Positions 1 through 6,808 of a stretch of 30,182 bases of DNA are shown one piece after another (position 1 is the stretch's first letter; each line of letters begins with the position of its first letter). Below the pieces are notes generated by a model. It saw nothing but the letters and a program-made list of their open reading frames with translations, did not search any database and was not told the DNA's origin. Both the position numbers and the translations under genes were made by a program. The stretch covers positions 1 to 30,182 of the forward strand of contig JANQJT010000091.1 of NCBI GenBank assembly GCA_028281485.1, given 5' to 3'. Source of the DNA: Phycisphaeraceae bacterium (GTDB lineage Bacteria; Planctomycetota; Phycisphaerae; Phycisphaerales; Zrk34).

Positions 1-288
1 TTCTTCCAGACGCTTGCGGATGGGTTTAATGGCGGCGCTGAACTTCAATTTCGCGTCAATGGCCTGATCGCCGGGCAGCTTGGAACGGATCGTCTCCACC
101 GTCGGGCCCAAACCGTCGGGGTACTGCTCGGTGACCATCACCGGCAGCCCCAACGCCACGAACCCTTCGATCAACACCCCCGCGCGCCCGGTGACCGCCT
201 CGTGGTCGCCAATAACCGGCAGCAGCTTCTCCTGCAGGTCGACGACCAGCAACACGGCGTTGTCTTGTGTGATACGGGGGATCGCCAT
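1..288 (-). CDS. Isochorismatase-family cysteine hydrolase, C-terminus missing
   Basis: This is the N-terminal 96 codons of a gene that runs off the left edge. The protein opens MAIPRITQDNAVLLVVDLQE; the Asp in VVDLQE is the conserved catalytic aspartate of the isochorismatase fold. The segment VTEQYPDGLGPTV is typical of the ISOC1/ISOC2-YcaC branch, and the Lys in DAKLKFSA sits where the family has its catalytic lysine. The nucleophilic cysteine would lie further downstream, outside the window, so activity cannot be judged. Members of this branch are soluble hydrolases whose substrates are mostly unknown; nothing here points to siderophore isochorismate chemistry. It starts four bases after the stop of the zinc-ribbon bactofilin gene and is probably co-transcribed with it. 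Family assignment is firm, substrate unknown. Confidence 0.85.
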   Translation of the reverse strand, partial: MAIPRITQDNAVLLVVDLQEKLLPVIGDHEAVTGRAGVLIEGFVALGLPVMVTEQYPDGLGPTVETIRSKLPGDQAIDAKLKFSAAIKPIRKRLEE

Positions 289-292
289 CGCG

Positions 293-721
293 CTAATCTT
301 TCTTGTCGTCTTCGATGCCCAGGGCGAGCGGGTCGTCGGGGATGACGAAGTACCCACCGTTGAACCGCGCCCCCATCTGCACTTCCAGTGACGGTGCGCG
401 CAGGTCGCCCTTCCACTCGGCCTTGGCTTTGACCACGACCGGTCCGCCTGACAGCACGCTGGCGTCGAGCGCGCCGTTGACCTCCACGCCCTGGTGCGCC
501 TCGATCGTCTTGGCGGCGACACGACCGCCCTTGTGGATGATCACGCGGCCGCACGTCTGGATCGTGTTCACCGGGCGGTAGTTCTTGACCACCACGTCTT
601 CGACCATCACGACCTTGTGGCACTGGGGACACGGCACGGACATCGTTCGCTGACTCACCTCGAAGAGGTGACGGCAGTGATAACACATGACGCGGCGTGG
701 TGAGGTCGCCTTCTTAGCCAA
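293..721 (-). CDS. Zinc-ribbon bactofilin (polymer-forming protein)
   Basis: A 142-residue protein with two parts. Residues 13-34 hold a CxxC...CPxC zinc ribbon (Cys13, Cys16, Cys31, Cys34). Residues from about 50 to 130 form a bactofilin-like repeat region with short glycine-punctuated strands (GRVIIHKGGRVAAKTIEA, then VEVNGALDASVLSGGPVVVKA) that would build a right-handed beta-helix. Bactofilins polymerise without nucleotide and act as membrane-linked scaffolds in shape and envelope assembly. The zinc ribbon is an addition to the plain domain. The start is a TTG at 721, because it precedes the natural-looking AKKATSPRR lead; an ATG at 688 would begin just one residue before Cys13 and is a less likely start. 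It lies 30 bases downstream of another bactofilin gene. Confidence 0.8.
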   Translation of the reverse strand: MAKKATSPRRVMCYHCRHLFEVSQRTMSVPCPQCHKVVMVEDVVVKNYRPVNTIQTCGRVIIHKGGRVAAKTIEAHQGVEVNGALDASVLSGGPVVVKAKAEWKGDLRAPSLEVQMGARFNGGYFVIPDDPLALGIEDDKKD

Positions 722-751
722 GGTTCAGGTCTCGCGTGGGGGAGCGGGGCC

Positions 752-1150
752 TTATTTCGAACCGGCGGTCTGTTTGGCGGCGCCGGTGGTCTCGATCTCA
801 ACCTGGGGGCGGGACGCGGCTTTGGCGCCGGCGCCGACCTGCACGTGACCGACAAAGCTGGCGCCCTCGGCGACGACGAGCTTGGCGGCGGTGACGTCGC
901 CGACGACCTTCGCCTTGGCGTTGAGTTGGATCTTGTCGGTCGCCGAGACGTTGCCCTCAACCGAGCCGTCGACGGTGATGTTGCCCGCCTGGACCTGGGC
1001 CTTGCAGCTGGCGCCGTCGGCGATGTGGAACTGCCCCTTGGCGTTGATCGTGCCCTCGAACCGACCCAGCAGGCGACAGCTCGAATCGAAGCTCATCTCG
1101 CCCTTGATGTGCGTGTCGGGTCCAATGACGGTCATTTGGTCATCCGCCAT
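752..1150 (-). CDS. Bactofilin family cytoskeletal protein
   Basis: A 132-residue protein, nearly all of it a bactofilin domain. It begins with a short tail (MADDQMTVIGPDTHIKGEM), followed by regularly spaced strands such as CRLLGRFEGTINAKGQFHI, ITVDGSVEGNVSATDKIQL and AKVVGDVTAAKLVVAEGA. The I/V-x-G-x-V/I-x-G rhythm is the signature of the family. It ends in an Ala/Lys-rich tail. A good ribosome site (AAGGATGAG) sits just before the ATG. A TATAAC at 1224-1219 on the minus strand could be a -10 box, but I see no convincing -35. It is the first gene of a three-gene minus-strand set with the zinc-ribbon bactofilin and the isochorismatase-family enzyme, so the two bactofilins may co-polymerise. 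Confidence 0.88.
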   Translation of the reverse strand: MADDQMTVIGPDTHIKGEMSFDSSCRLLGRFEGTINAKGQFHIADGASCKAQVQAGNITVDGSVEGNVSATDKIQLNAKAKVVGDVTAAKLVVAEGASFVGHVQVGAGAKAASRPQVEIETTGAAKQTAGSK

Positions 1151-1268
1151 AGCTCATCCTTCCGTGTTTGTAGAGTGTTCCGTTAGCGGGCCGCGGCCGA
1201 GCGACCCGCGTCTGACCTGTTATACCACAAGTCTGCCGGTCGGCGATACATACGAAGCTCGCGACAGA

Positions 1269-2147
1269 TCAGATCAACACCTGGGCGATGCCCAGGACGC
1301 CCAGCAGCACGGCGATAAAGCCGTTGAGCGTGAAAAACGCCATGCTGAAGCGGTCGCGGTCGGCGGCGCGGTGTTCGCCGACCAACAGAACCGCGACGAT
1401 CAGGATGCCCAGCAGGAAGTAAAACCCGTGAAGCTGCGCATCGGTGCGGTAGATCACCACCAGCAATGCCAGCCCCACCAGGTGCGCCGCCTTGCTGACC
1501 CACAGCGCGCCGCGGCGGCCGAGCTTGGCGGGGATCGAGTGCAAACCGGCTTCGCGATCGAAATCGACGTCCTGCAGGGCGTAGATGATGTCGAACCCGC
1601 CCACCCAGAGCATGACGAACCCCGCCAACAACCAGAGCACGGGTTGCGACAAAACACCCGGTTCGATCGCCAGACCCGCCGCCAGCGGGCTCATCGCCAG
1701 TGCTGCGCCGAGGAAGAAGTGACACAGCGCGGTGTACCGTTTGGTCAGGCCGTAGGAGAACAGCCAGACAATGACGAGCGGCGAAAAGATGACCGGCCAC
1801 CAGTTGCCGTACGCCCACCCAAAGGCCGCGGCTCCGAGCGCCAAGGCGACGGCGGTGGCTGCCATGGCGGTGATCACGCTGCCGCTGGTGCCCCGGCCCG
1901 CGGGCAGGGCGCGCCCTGCGGTACGGGGGTTGTCCGCATCGATGCGGCGGTCCACGTAGCGGTTGGCGAGCATCGCAAAGGTGCGCGCGAAAAACATGCA
2001 CACCACGATCAAAGCGAGCTGGCCCCAATGGGGCACGCCGCCTGCTGCGATGAACGTGGCCAGCAACGCAAACGGTAGCGCAAAGATCGAGTGCGACAGC
2101 TTGATGTCGCGCCCCATCGCGATGAGTTTGTCAGATAGCGGCGTCAT
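1269..2147 (-). CDS. UbiA-family polyprenyltransferase (MqnP-like)
   Basis: A 292-residue multi-pass membrane enzyme that transfers a polyprenyl chain to an aromatic acceptor. The first Asp-rich motif is NRYVDRRIDADNPRT at residues 62-76 (Asp66, Asp70). The second is ALQDVDFDREAG around residues 190-201 (Asp193, Asp195, Asp197). These bind the Mg-diphosphate of the prenyl donor. The NR..DR.IDA.NPRTAGR form is the one I associate with the UbiA-like prenyltransferase of the futalosine menaquinone route (MqnP) rather than classical UbiA. Pairing with a UbiX homologue fits that route. The ATG at 2147 puts MTPLSDKLIAMGRDIK first; a GTG at 2189 would add 14 residues and overlap the upstream gene. 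Neither start has a clear ribosome site. The exact acceptor is inferred. Confidence 0.85.
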   Translation of the reverse strand: MTPLSDKLIAMGRDIKLSHSIFALPFALLATFIAAGGVPHWGQLALIVVCMFFARTFAMLANRYVDRRIDADNPRTAGRALPAGRGTSGSVITAMAATAVALALGAAAFGWAYGNWWPVIFSPLVIVWLFSYGLTKRYTALCHFFLGAALAMSPLAAGLAIEPGVLSQPVLWLLAGFVMLWVGGFDIIYALQDVDFDREAGLHSIPAKLGRRGALWVSKAAHLVGLALLVVIYRTDAQLHGFYFLLGILIVAVLLVGEHRAADRDRFSMAFFTLNGFIAVLLGVLGIAQVLI

Positions 2148-2172
2148 GGCAGAAATGATAGCGAGATACCCG

Positions 2173-2787
2173 TCAGTCGGCGTCGGCACGGAAGTTGGCT
2201 GGGCTGTCGGTCCAGCGCGTGTTCATGTCGTGCGACACGCCGACCAGGTCCAGCAGGCGACCGACGACGACATCGACCAGGTCTTCGACCGTCTTCGGCA
2301 GCATGTAGAAACCGGGGTTGGCGGGACAGACGATGCCGCCGGCCTCGGTGACCGTCTGCATGTTGCGGATCTCGATCAGCGACAGCGGTGTCTCGCGGTG
2401 ACAGAGCACGAGCTTGCGGCGTTCCTTGAGCGTGACGTTGGCGGCGCGGTGCAACAGGTTGTTGCTCACGCCCGTCGCGATCGACGCCAGCGAGTTGTTG
2501 GAACAGGGCACGACGATCATCCCGTCGTGCTTGAACGAACCGGAGGCGATCGACGCGCCCACGTCGCGGTAGTGGTGCAGCGTGATGTCGTGGTCAACCG
2601 TGCCGGCCAGCGCATCGAGGTCCACCCCCTCCATACCCAACTCGTCGTGCAGCAGGCGCTGACCGAGCGGGGAAACGACCAGATGCGTCTCGACGCCGGC
2701 CGCGACGAGTCGCTCGATGGTGCGACGAGCGTAGGCGGCGCCGCTGGCGCCGGTGATGCCGACGATGATGCGCTGGGGCTGTGTCAT
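2173..2787 (-). CDS. UbiX-family flavin prenyltransferase
   Basis: A 204-residue flavoprotein of the UbiX/Pad1 family, which makes prenylated FMN, the cofactor for UbiD-type decarboxylases. The N-terminal FMN loop GITGASGA is at residues 10-17. The middle segment VVPCSNNSLASIATG and the downstream RETPLSLIEIRNM match the phosphate- and prenyl-binding stretches, and PANPGFY near residue 160 is the conserved C-terminal motif, with Gly where many members have Ala. The length is normal. The gene lies directly upstream of the UbiA-like prenyltransferase. A UbiD partner is not in the window. Together the pair suggests the late steps of menaquinone synthesis, where the homologue is called MqnM in futalosine organisms. 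The family is certain; the pathway is inferred. Confidence 0.92.
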   Translation of the reverse strand: MTQPQRIIVGITGASGAAYARRTIERLVAAGVETHLVVSPLGQRLLHDELGMEGVDLDALAGTVDHDITLHHYRDVGASIASGSFKHDGMIVVPCSNNSLASIATGVSNNLLHRAANVTLKERRKLVLCHRETPLSLIEIRNMQTVTEAGGIVCPANPGFYMLPKTVEDLVDVVVGRLLDLVGVSHDMNTRWTDSPANFRADAD

Positions 2788-2793
2788 GTCACG

Positions 2794-2822
2794 ATCTTAC
2801 GCAGTGGGGGCGGGGATGTCTT
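2794..2822 (-). promoter_or_regulatory. Candidate promoter of the UbiX-like gene
   Basis: On the minus strand AAGACA (2822-2817) and TAAGAT (2799-2794) are 17 bases apart. Only six bases separate the -10 box from the ATG at 2787, so transcription would begin at or next to the start codon and give a leaderless message. This fits the absence of a ribosome site. Read by eye only. Confidence 0.4.
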
Positions 2823-2850
2823 GCGTCAAATCGTCGCCGATGCGGCATAA

Positions 2851-2868
2851 CCACGGCCTATACCGTGG
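2851..2868. repeat. Small inverted repeat in a divergent promoter region
   Basis: CCACGG and CCGTGG flank the six-base centre CCTATA, a perfect 6-bp dyad in the 174-base gap between the UbiX-like gene and the first ketosynthase gene, which are transcribed away from each other. It could be an operator for one or both genes or simply a weak hairpin. No regulator gene is adjacent. Confidence 0.35.
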
Positions 2869-2961
2869 CATCCTGATCCGCGGCCGGTCAGGTGGTCGGT
2901 CACGGGCAACTGACGTAAACTGCCTTGCTTTAACGGATTCGAGAGCAATCAGGATACACGC

Positions 2962-4278
2962 ATGTCACGAGAGGTTGTGATCACGGGACTGGGCACGGTC
3001 ACCGCGGCGGGGATCGGCATCGAGCCACTCTGGGAAGCGGTCTGCCGGGGCCGATCGCTGGTTGGGCGGATCGAGCAGTTCGATCCGTCGGGCTTTGATC
3101 TGCAGATCGGCGGCGAGGTCCGTGGGTTGAAGGTCAACAAGATCGTTCCCAAGAGTTACCGCAAGGCGACGAAGGTGATGGCCCGTGACATCGAGCTGGC
3201 CGTGGCCGCGGCCGACGCGGCGGTGCGGTCGGCGGGCCTGGTCACGCCGGGCATCAACGGCGAGGACGACGCGACGTACGCCGGCGAGCGGACGGGCTGC
3301 CACATCGGCGCGGGCCTGATCGAGGCCGAGCGCGAAGAGCTGACGCTGGCGATGGTCGAGGCGCGGGATAGCGAAGGGAAGTTCGACCTGCACGCGTGGG
3401 GCCGGGAGGGCATGGGGAACCTGACGCCGCTGTGGCTGCTGAAGTACCTGCCCAACATGCTCGCCTGCCACGTGACGATCATTCATGACGCGCGCGGCCC
3501 GAGCAACACGATCACCTGTGCCGAGGCCAGCAGCGGCCTGAGCATCGGTGAGTCCATGCGCGTCATCGGCCGCGACGACGCCGACCTGTGTTACTGCGGC
3601 GGCGCGGATACCAAGTTCAACCTGCTCACATTCCAGAAGCAAATCCTCACCGGCCGCGCCAACACACAAGACAACGACAACCCCGCCGCAGCCGTGCGAC
3701 CGTTCGACCAGTCCGCCGCGGGCACGGTGTACGGCGAGGGCAGCGGCATCGTCTGCCTCGAGTCGGCCCAGACGGCCGGCGCACGCGGCGCTAACATCAT
3801 CGCCCGACTCACCGGCTACGGCGCCTCGCAAACCATCAACCGCACATCTGATCCGCTGAACCCCGACGCCAACGGCGACGGCATCGCCCGCGCAATCGAC
3901 AAGGCCATCGCCGACGCGAAGATTACTTGCGATGACATCGATGCGATCGTGGCGTTCGGCACCGCGATCCCCGCGTACGACCGGGCCGAGTCCGCGGCGA
4001 TCGGGCGCGTGTTCGGCGATCGCACCAAACACCTGCCGATCTGGTCGAGCAAGCCCTACATCGGGATGTGCGGCGCGGGCGCCGGCGGCATCGACATCGC
4101 CATGGCGGCGAAGATGCTGCAGGAGCAAAAGATCCCCGCGACGATCAACTGCGATGCGCCGATCGACGGCTTGCATTGCGGCTCGGCCCCGGCGCGCGAC
4201 GCAGAACTGAATCACGTGCTGGTGTACGCCACGTCGCTGGGCGGGCAGAACGTGGCGCAGGTGCTCTCCAGAGCCTAA
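2962..4278 (+). CDS. Degenerate ketosynthase, chain-length-factor-like
   Basis: A 438-residue beta-ketoacyl synthase fold (MSREVVITGLGTVTAAG at the start, FGTAIP and SSKPYIGMCGAGAGG later). Aligned by eye to FabF through the GPS anchor before the active site, GPSNTITCAEASSG places Glu188 where the nucleophilic Cys should be. The first catalytic His (normally in the AHGT motif) is Phe332, and the second (normally GH) is Met369, while Lys364 is kept. All three catalytic positions except the lysine are lost, so it probably cannot condense by itself. The same logic applies to the chain-length-factor subunit of type II polyketide synthases, which carries Gln in place of Cys. It ends nine bases before an intact ketosynthase gene, implying a heterodimer. 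The start has a modest AGGA ribosome site. The product is unknown. Confidence 0.85.
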   Translation: MSREVVITGLGTVTAAGIGIEPLWEAVCRGRSLVGRIEQFDPSGFDLQIGGEVRGLKVNKIVPKSYRKATKVMARDIELAVAAADAAVRSAGLVTPGINGEDDATYAGERTGCHIGAGLIEAEREELTLAMVEARDSEGKFDLHAWGREGMGNLTPLWLLKYLPNMLACHVTIIHDARGPSNTITCAEASSGLSIGESMRVIGRDDADLCYCGGADTKFNLLTFQKQILTGRANTQDNDNPAAAVRPFDQSAAGTVYGEGSGIVCLESAQTAGARGANIIARLTGYGASQTINRTSDPLNPDANGDGIARAIDKAIADAKITCDDIDAIVAFGTAIPAYDRAESAAIGRVFGDRTKHLPIWSSKPYIGMCGAGAGGIDIAMAAKMLQEQKIPATINCDAPIDGLHCGSAPARDAELNHVLVYATSLGGQNVAQVLSRA

Positions 4279-4287
4279 GGAATACGC

Positions 4288-5598
4288 ATGAACGATTCGA
4301 ACAACAACACCCCGCGCGTCGTGATCACCGGCATCGGCTGGGTCACGCCGCTGGGTCACGCGATTGAGCCGGTGTGGGAGAAGATGCTGGCCGGTGCCAG
4401 CGCGATCCGCAAGACCGACGGCTTCGACGCGACGACCTTTCCGACCGGCTTCAGCGCCGAGGTGCGTGACTACGACCACAACGACTTCGTGCAACACCCC
4501 GACCTGCACAGGGGCGCTCGACCCAACAGCGCCTTTGCGCTGGGCGCCGCCCGGCAGGCGTGGGCGATGTCGGGACTGGATGACGACGGCGAACTCGACG
4601 TCGATCGCGTGGGTGTGTACCTGGGCGCGGGCGAGGGTTCGCCGAACCTGTTCGATCACATCGAGGCGGATTTCGCCGGTTGGGACGACGAGCGGCGCGG
4701 GCTGGACACGGTCAAGTGGGCCCAGCGTGCCAAGACGGCGCTGTCGGCGGCCGGCGAGATCGAGCAGGAAACCAACATGCCGCTGTACCACGTGGCCAAC
4801 GAGCTGGGCGCGGCCGGGCCGGCGCTGAACTGCCTGACCGCGTGTGCCGCCAGCACCCAGGCCGTGGGCGAGGCGGTGGAGATCCTGCGGCGCGGCGACG
4901 CCGACGCGATGGTCTCCGGCGGCACGCACACGATGATCCACCCGATGGGCGTGACCGGTTTCAACCGTTTAACCGCCCTATCGACACAGAACGACGAATA
5001 CGAGACCGCCAGCCGGCCATTCAACCGCAACCGCGGCGGATTCGTGCTCGGTGAGGGCGCGGGGATCGTGATCCTCGAGACGCTCGACCACGCCCGTCGA
5101 CGCGGCGCGCAGCCCCTGGCTGAGATCCTCGGCTACGGCTCCAGTGCCGACGCGTTCCGCATCACCGACATGCACCCCGAGGCGCGCGGCCCGATGTCGG
5201 CGATGCGTCTCGCCCTCGAAGACGCCGGCTTGACCACCGCCGACATCGACTACATCTCCGCGCACGGCACCGGCACCGAGGAAAACGACAAGACCGAGAC
5301 CAAGGCCATCAAGGCCGTGTTCGGTGACCTGGCCAAGCAGACACCCGTCAGCTCGATCAAGAGCATGATCGGCCACCTGATCGCCGCGGCCGGCGCCGTC
5401 GAACTCATCGCCTGCGTCCTGGCAATCCGCGACAACGTCCTGCCGCCCACCACCAACTACACCGATCCCGATCCCAATCTCGATCTGGACTACGTGCCCA
5501 ACGAAGCGCGCAAGGCCGAGGTGAACGTCTGCCTGTCCAACAGCTTCGGCTTCGGCGGCCAGAACGACACGCTCATCATCAGACGTTTTACAGACTAG
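4288..5598 (+). CDS. Beta-ketoacyl-ACP synthase, FabF-like, catalytically complete
   Basis: A 436-residue ketosynthase II type enzyme that condenses an acyl thioester with malonyl-ACP. The catalytic triad is intact: Cys186 in LTACAAST, His326 in SAHGTGTEEND and His363 in KSMIGHLIAAAGA, with Lys358. The glycine-rich C-terminal motif NSFGFGGQN is also present. It is slightly longer than E. coli FabF (about 412 residues). A strong ribosome site (AAGGAA) overlaps the stop region of the preceding degenerate ketosynthase, so the two are probably made in equal amounts. No acyl carrier protein, ketoreductase or malonyltransferase lies nearby, so this may be either a housekeeping fatty acid enzyme or the active half of a specialised KS pair. 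I favour the pair because of the neighbour. Confidence 0.93.
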   Translation: MNDSNNNTPRVVITGIGWVTPLGHAIEPVWEKMLAGASAIRKTDGFDATTFPTGFSAEVRDYDHNDFVQHPDLHRGARPNSAFALGAARQAWAMSGLDDDGELDVDRVGVYLGAGEGSPNLFDHIEADFAGWDDERRGLDTVKWAQRAKTALSAAGEIEQETNMPLYHVANELGAAGPALNCLTACAASTQAVGEAVEILRRGDADAMVSGGTHTMIHPMGVTGFNRLTALSTQNDEYETASRPFNRNRGGFVLGEGAGIVILETLDHARRRGAQPLAEILGYGSSADAFRITDMHPEARGPMSAMRLALEDAGLTTADIDYISAHGTGTEENDKTETKAIKAVFGDLAKQTPVSSIKSMIGHLIAAAGAVELIACVLAIRDNVLPPTTNYTDPDPNLDLDYVPNEARKAEVNVCLSNSFGFGGQNDTLIIRRFTD

Positions 5599-5621
5599 TC
5601 CCTGTTCCGGGAGTTGCTTGC

Positions 5622-6314
5622 ATGAGTGAAAAGAAGAAGCGGTCGGGATTCTGGCGATGGGTGCGTCGCATCTGGTTGGTGCTGCTCTTTTCAACGCTGG
5701 TGTTCGTGGGGTGGCTGTGGTGGGCGCAGCAGGCGACACCGAGTTACTGGGAGGTCATCGACACGTCCGATCCGGTGTACGCACAAGAAGCGGACCGGTT
5801 CGAGCAGTGGTCCAGCGCGACGTTTTCCAAGTCGCGTCCGCTGGGCGAGCCGTGGCGGTTTGAGATCACCCAGGACCAGGCCAACGGCTGGCTGGCGACG
5901 CGACTGGACCTGTGGGAAGCGAATCGGGGTTGGGAACTGCCCGAGGAGATGATGTACCCGATGGTGGCGGTGCGTGAGGGGGAGATGATCCTGGCGGTGG
6001 AGGTGCACGCCGAGAGGGGCAGGAAAATCCTGGGGATCACGGTCGATGCGGCAGCGAATCCGGAGGGTGGGCCGGTCACGCTGGAGATCACCGACATCTC
6101 GATCGGCCGGATCAAAGTCTCGTACGAACGGGCGATGAAGACGTTTGAAGACTACAACATGCCCCAGATGGCCGACGCGTTGGTCTCCTACCGCGAGCAG
6201 TTGCAGGAAGCGAAGCTGGTGTTTTCGCTGGCAGACGGGCGTGAGGTAGAAATTCTTGACATCGCCTTTCACCATGAGCGAGCGGTACTTACGTGTCGCA
6301 CGCTCCGTCCGTGA
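5622..6314 (+). CDS. Unknown membrane-anchored protein
   Basis: A 230-residue protein I do not recognise. A basic head (MSEKKKRSGFWRWVRR) leads into one hydrophobic segment at about residues 17-36 (IWLVLLFSTLVFVGWLWWA), after which there is no further membrane span. The rest would face the periplasm and looks folded: mixed strands and helices, with DQANGWLATRLDLWE and a C-terminal VEILDIAFHHERAVLTC. The gene starts 23 bases after the ketosynthase stop with a weak GGGAG ribosome site and is likely the last gene of that unit, so it may relate to the lipid or polyketide product. It ends just before the promoter of the B12-controlled operon. Function unknown. Confidence 0.75.
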   Translation: MSEKKKRSGFWRWVRRIWLVLLFSTLVFVGWLWWAQQATPSYWEVIDTSDPVYAQEADRFEQWSSATFSKSRPLGEPWRFEITQDQANGWLATRLDLWEANRGWELPEEMMYPMVAVREGEMILAVEVHAERGRKILGITVDAAANPEGGPVTLEITDISIGRIKVSYERAMKTFEDYNMPQMADALVSYREQLQEAKLVFSLADGREVEILDIAFHHERAVLTCRTLRP

Positions 6315-6337
6315 GCCGGGGGATCGTTTTTTTCATC

Positions 6338-6366
6338 TTGTCACCGGTCCGGTGCGCCGTTATGTT
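6338..6366 (+). promoter_or_regulatory. Sigma-70-type promoter of the cobalamin-riboswitch operon
   Basis: TTGTCA (6338-6343) and TATGTT (6361-6366) are exactly 17 bases apart. The predicted start near 6373 falls a few bases before the 5' strand of the riboswitch P1 stem (6378), as expected for a leader whose first structured element is the aptamer. Confidence 0.6.
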
Positions 6367-6375
6367 CGCACGCGT

Positions 6376-6649
6376 GACAGGTGCCCGATCGCTGAGGGAA
6401 GAGCCAGCGGCGATCGGGTGAATAGGGAAGCGTGGTGCGCTGCCGTCGCCCCGAGCCGATCGGCTCACGGGACGGGCGAAAGCAGCCAATCCACCGCGGA
6501 CGCGCCGCCGTGATGGGCAGCCCCGCGAGTCGAATCCCGTCGACTCGCAACCAGGGGGCAGCGTTCGGTCAACGAGTCACTGCGTCTGGGCGACAGCCCG
6601 GCCGTGGGAAGACGACCGAACGTGCTCTAAGCCGGAAGACCTGCCTGCC
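6376..6649 (+). promoter_or_regulatory. Cobalamin (B12) riboswitch aptamer
   Basis: The conserved elements appear in order: CAGGTGCCC at 6378-6386, a long P2-like stem (CCCGATCGC with GCGATCGGG), GAATAGGGAA after it, GGTG, CAATCC followed by GCGG, then GTCACTGC, a GGGAAGACG stretch, and the B12-box-like AGCCGGAAGACCTGCC at its 3' end. CAGGT at 6378-6382 can pair with ACCTG at 6639-6643 as P1. A peripheral hairpin at 6525-6548 has a perfect 9-bp stem (GCGAGTCGA/TCGACTCGC) around ATCCCG. When B12 is bound, such elements usually switch off the genes behind them. The genes behind this one encode surface proteins, not B12 enzymes. Recognised from consensus by eye; no covariance model was run. Confidence 0.88.
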
Positions 6650-6727
6650 ACACGTTTGTGTGTGTCCTCGCGAGTTTCAGGATGCACCGGCCTGGCAGCG
6701 CTTCCATCGACCCTGGACGTCTATTGC

Positions 6728-6761
6728 CACCCGGTTCCCTCGCGCGGACGGGTGTTTTTTT
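6728..6761 (+). terminator. Intrinsic terminator acting as the riboswitch expression platform
   Basis: CACCCG (6728-6733) pairs with CGGGTG (6749-6754), followed directly by seven T residues. The inner TCC/GGA bases may lengthen the stem. It lies between the aptamer and the first gene at 6809, with no gene between, so premature termination under high B12 is the simplest mechanism. Confidence 0.75.
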
Positions 6762-6776
6762 ATGTTTCTAGGGTCG

Positions 6777-6797
6777 TGCCCCGCGCGATTCGGGGCA
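6777..6797 (+). promoter_or_regulatory. Hairpin abutting the ribosome site of the first riboswitch gene
   Basis: TGCCCCG (6777-6783) and CGGGGCA (6791-6797) form a perfect 7-bp stem with loop CGCGATT. The stem ends right against GGGAGA (6798-6803), the ribosome site for the ATG at 6809. It may affect translation as a second control layer or simply protect the message after termination is bypassed. Confidence 0.4.
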
Positions 6798-6808
6798 GGG
6801 AGAATCTC

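Noticed and set aside
882..2078. A 398-codon open frame on the plus strand across the bactofilin and UbiA-like genes
   Set aside because: It spans two minus-strand genes and their gap, and shows no domain; codon-pattern artefact.
2965..4941. A 658-codon open frame on the minus strand across both ketosynthase genes
   Set aside because: It is antisense to two proteins with clear ketosynthase motifs; its translation is low-complexity and rich in Arg, His and Val, as expected for the mirror frame of GC-rich codons.
6525..6548. The hairpin with GTCGAATCCCGTCGAC, which looks like a tRNA T-arm
   Set aside because: No anticodon arm or acceptor stem surrounds it, and it lies inside the cobalamin riboswitch as a peripheral stem.
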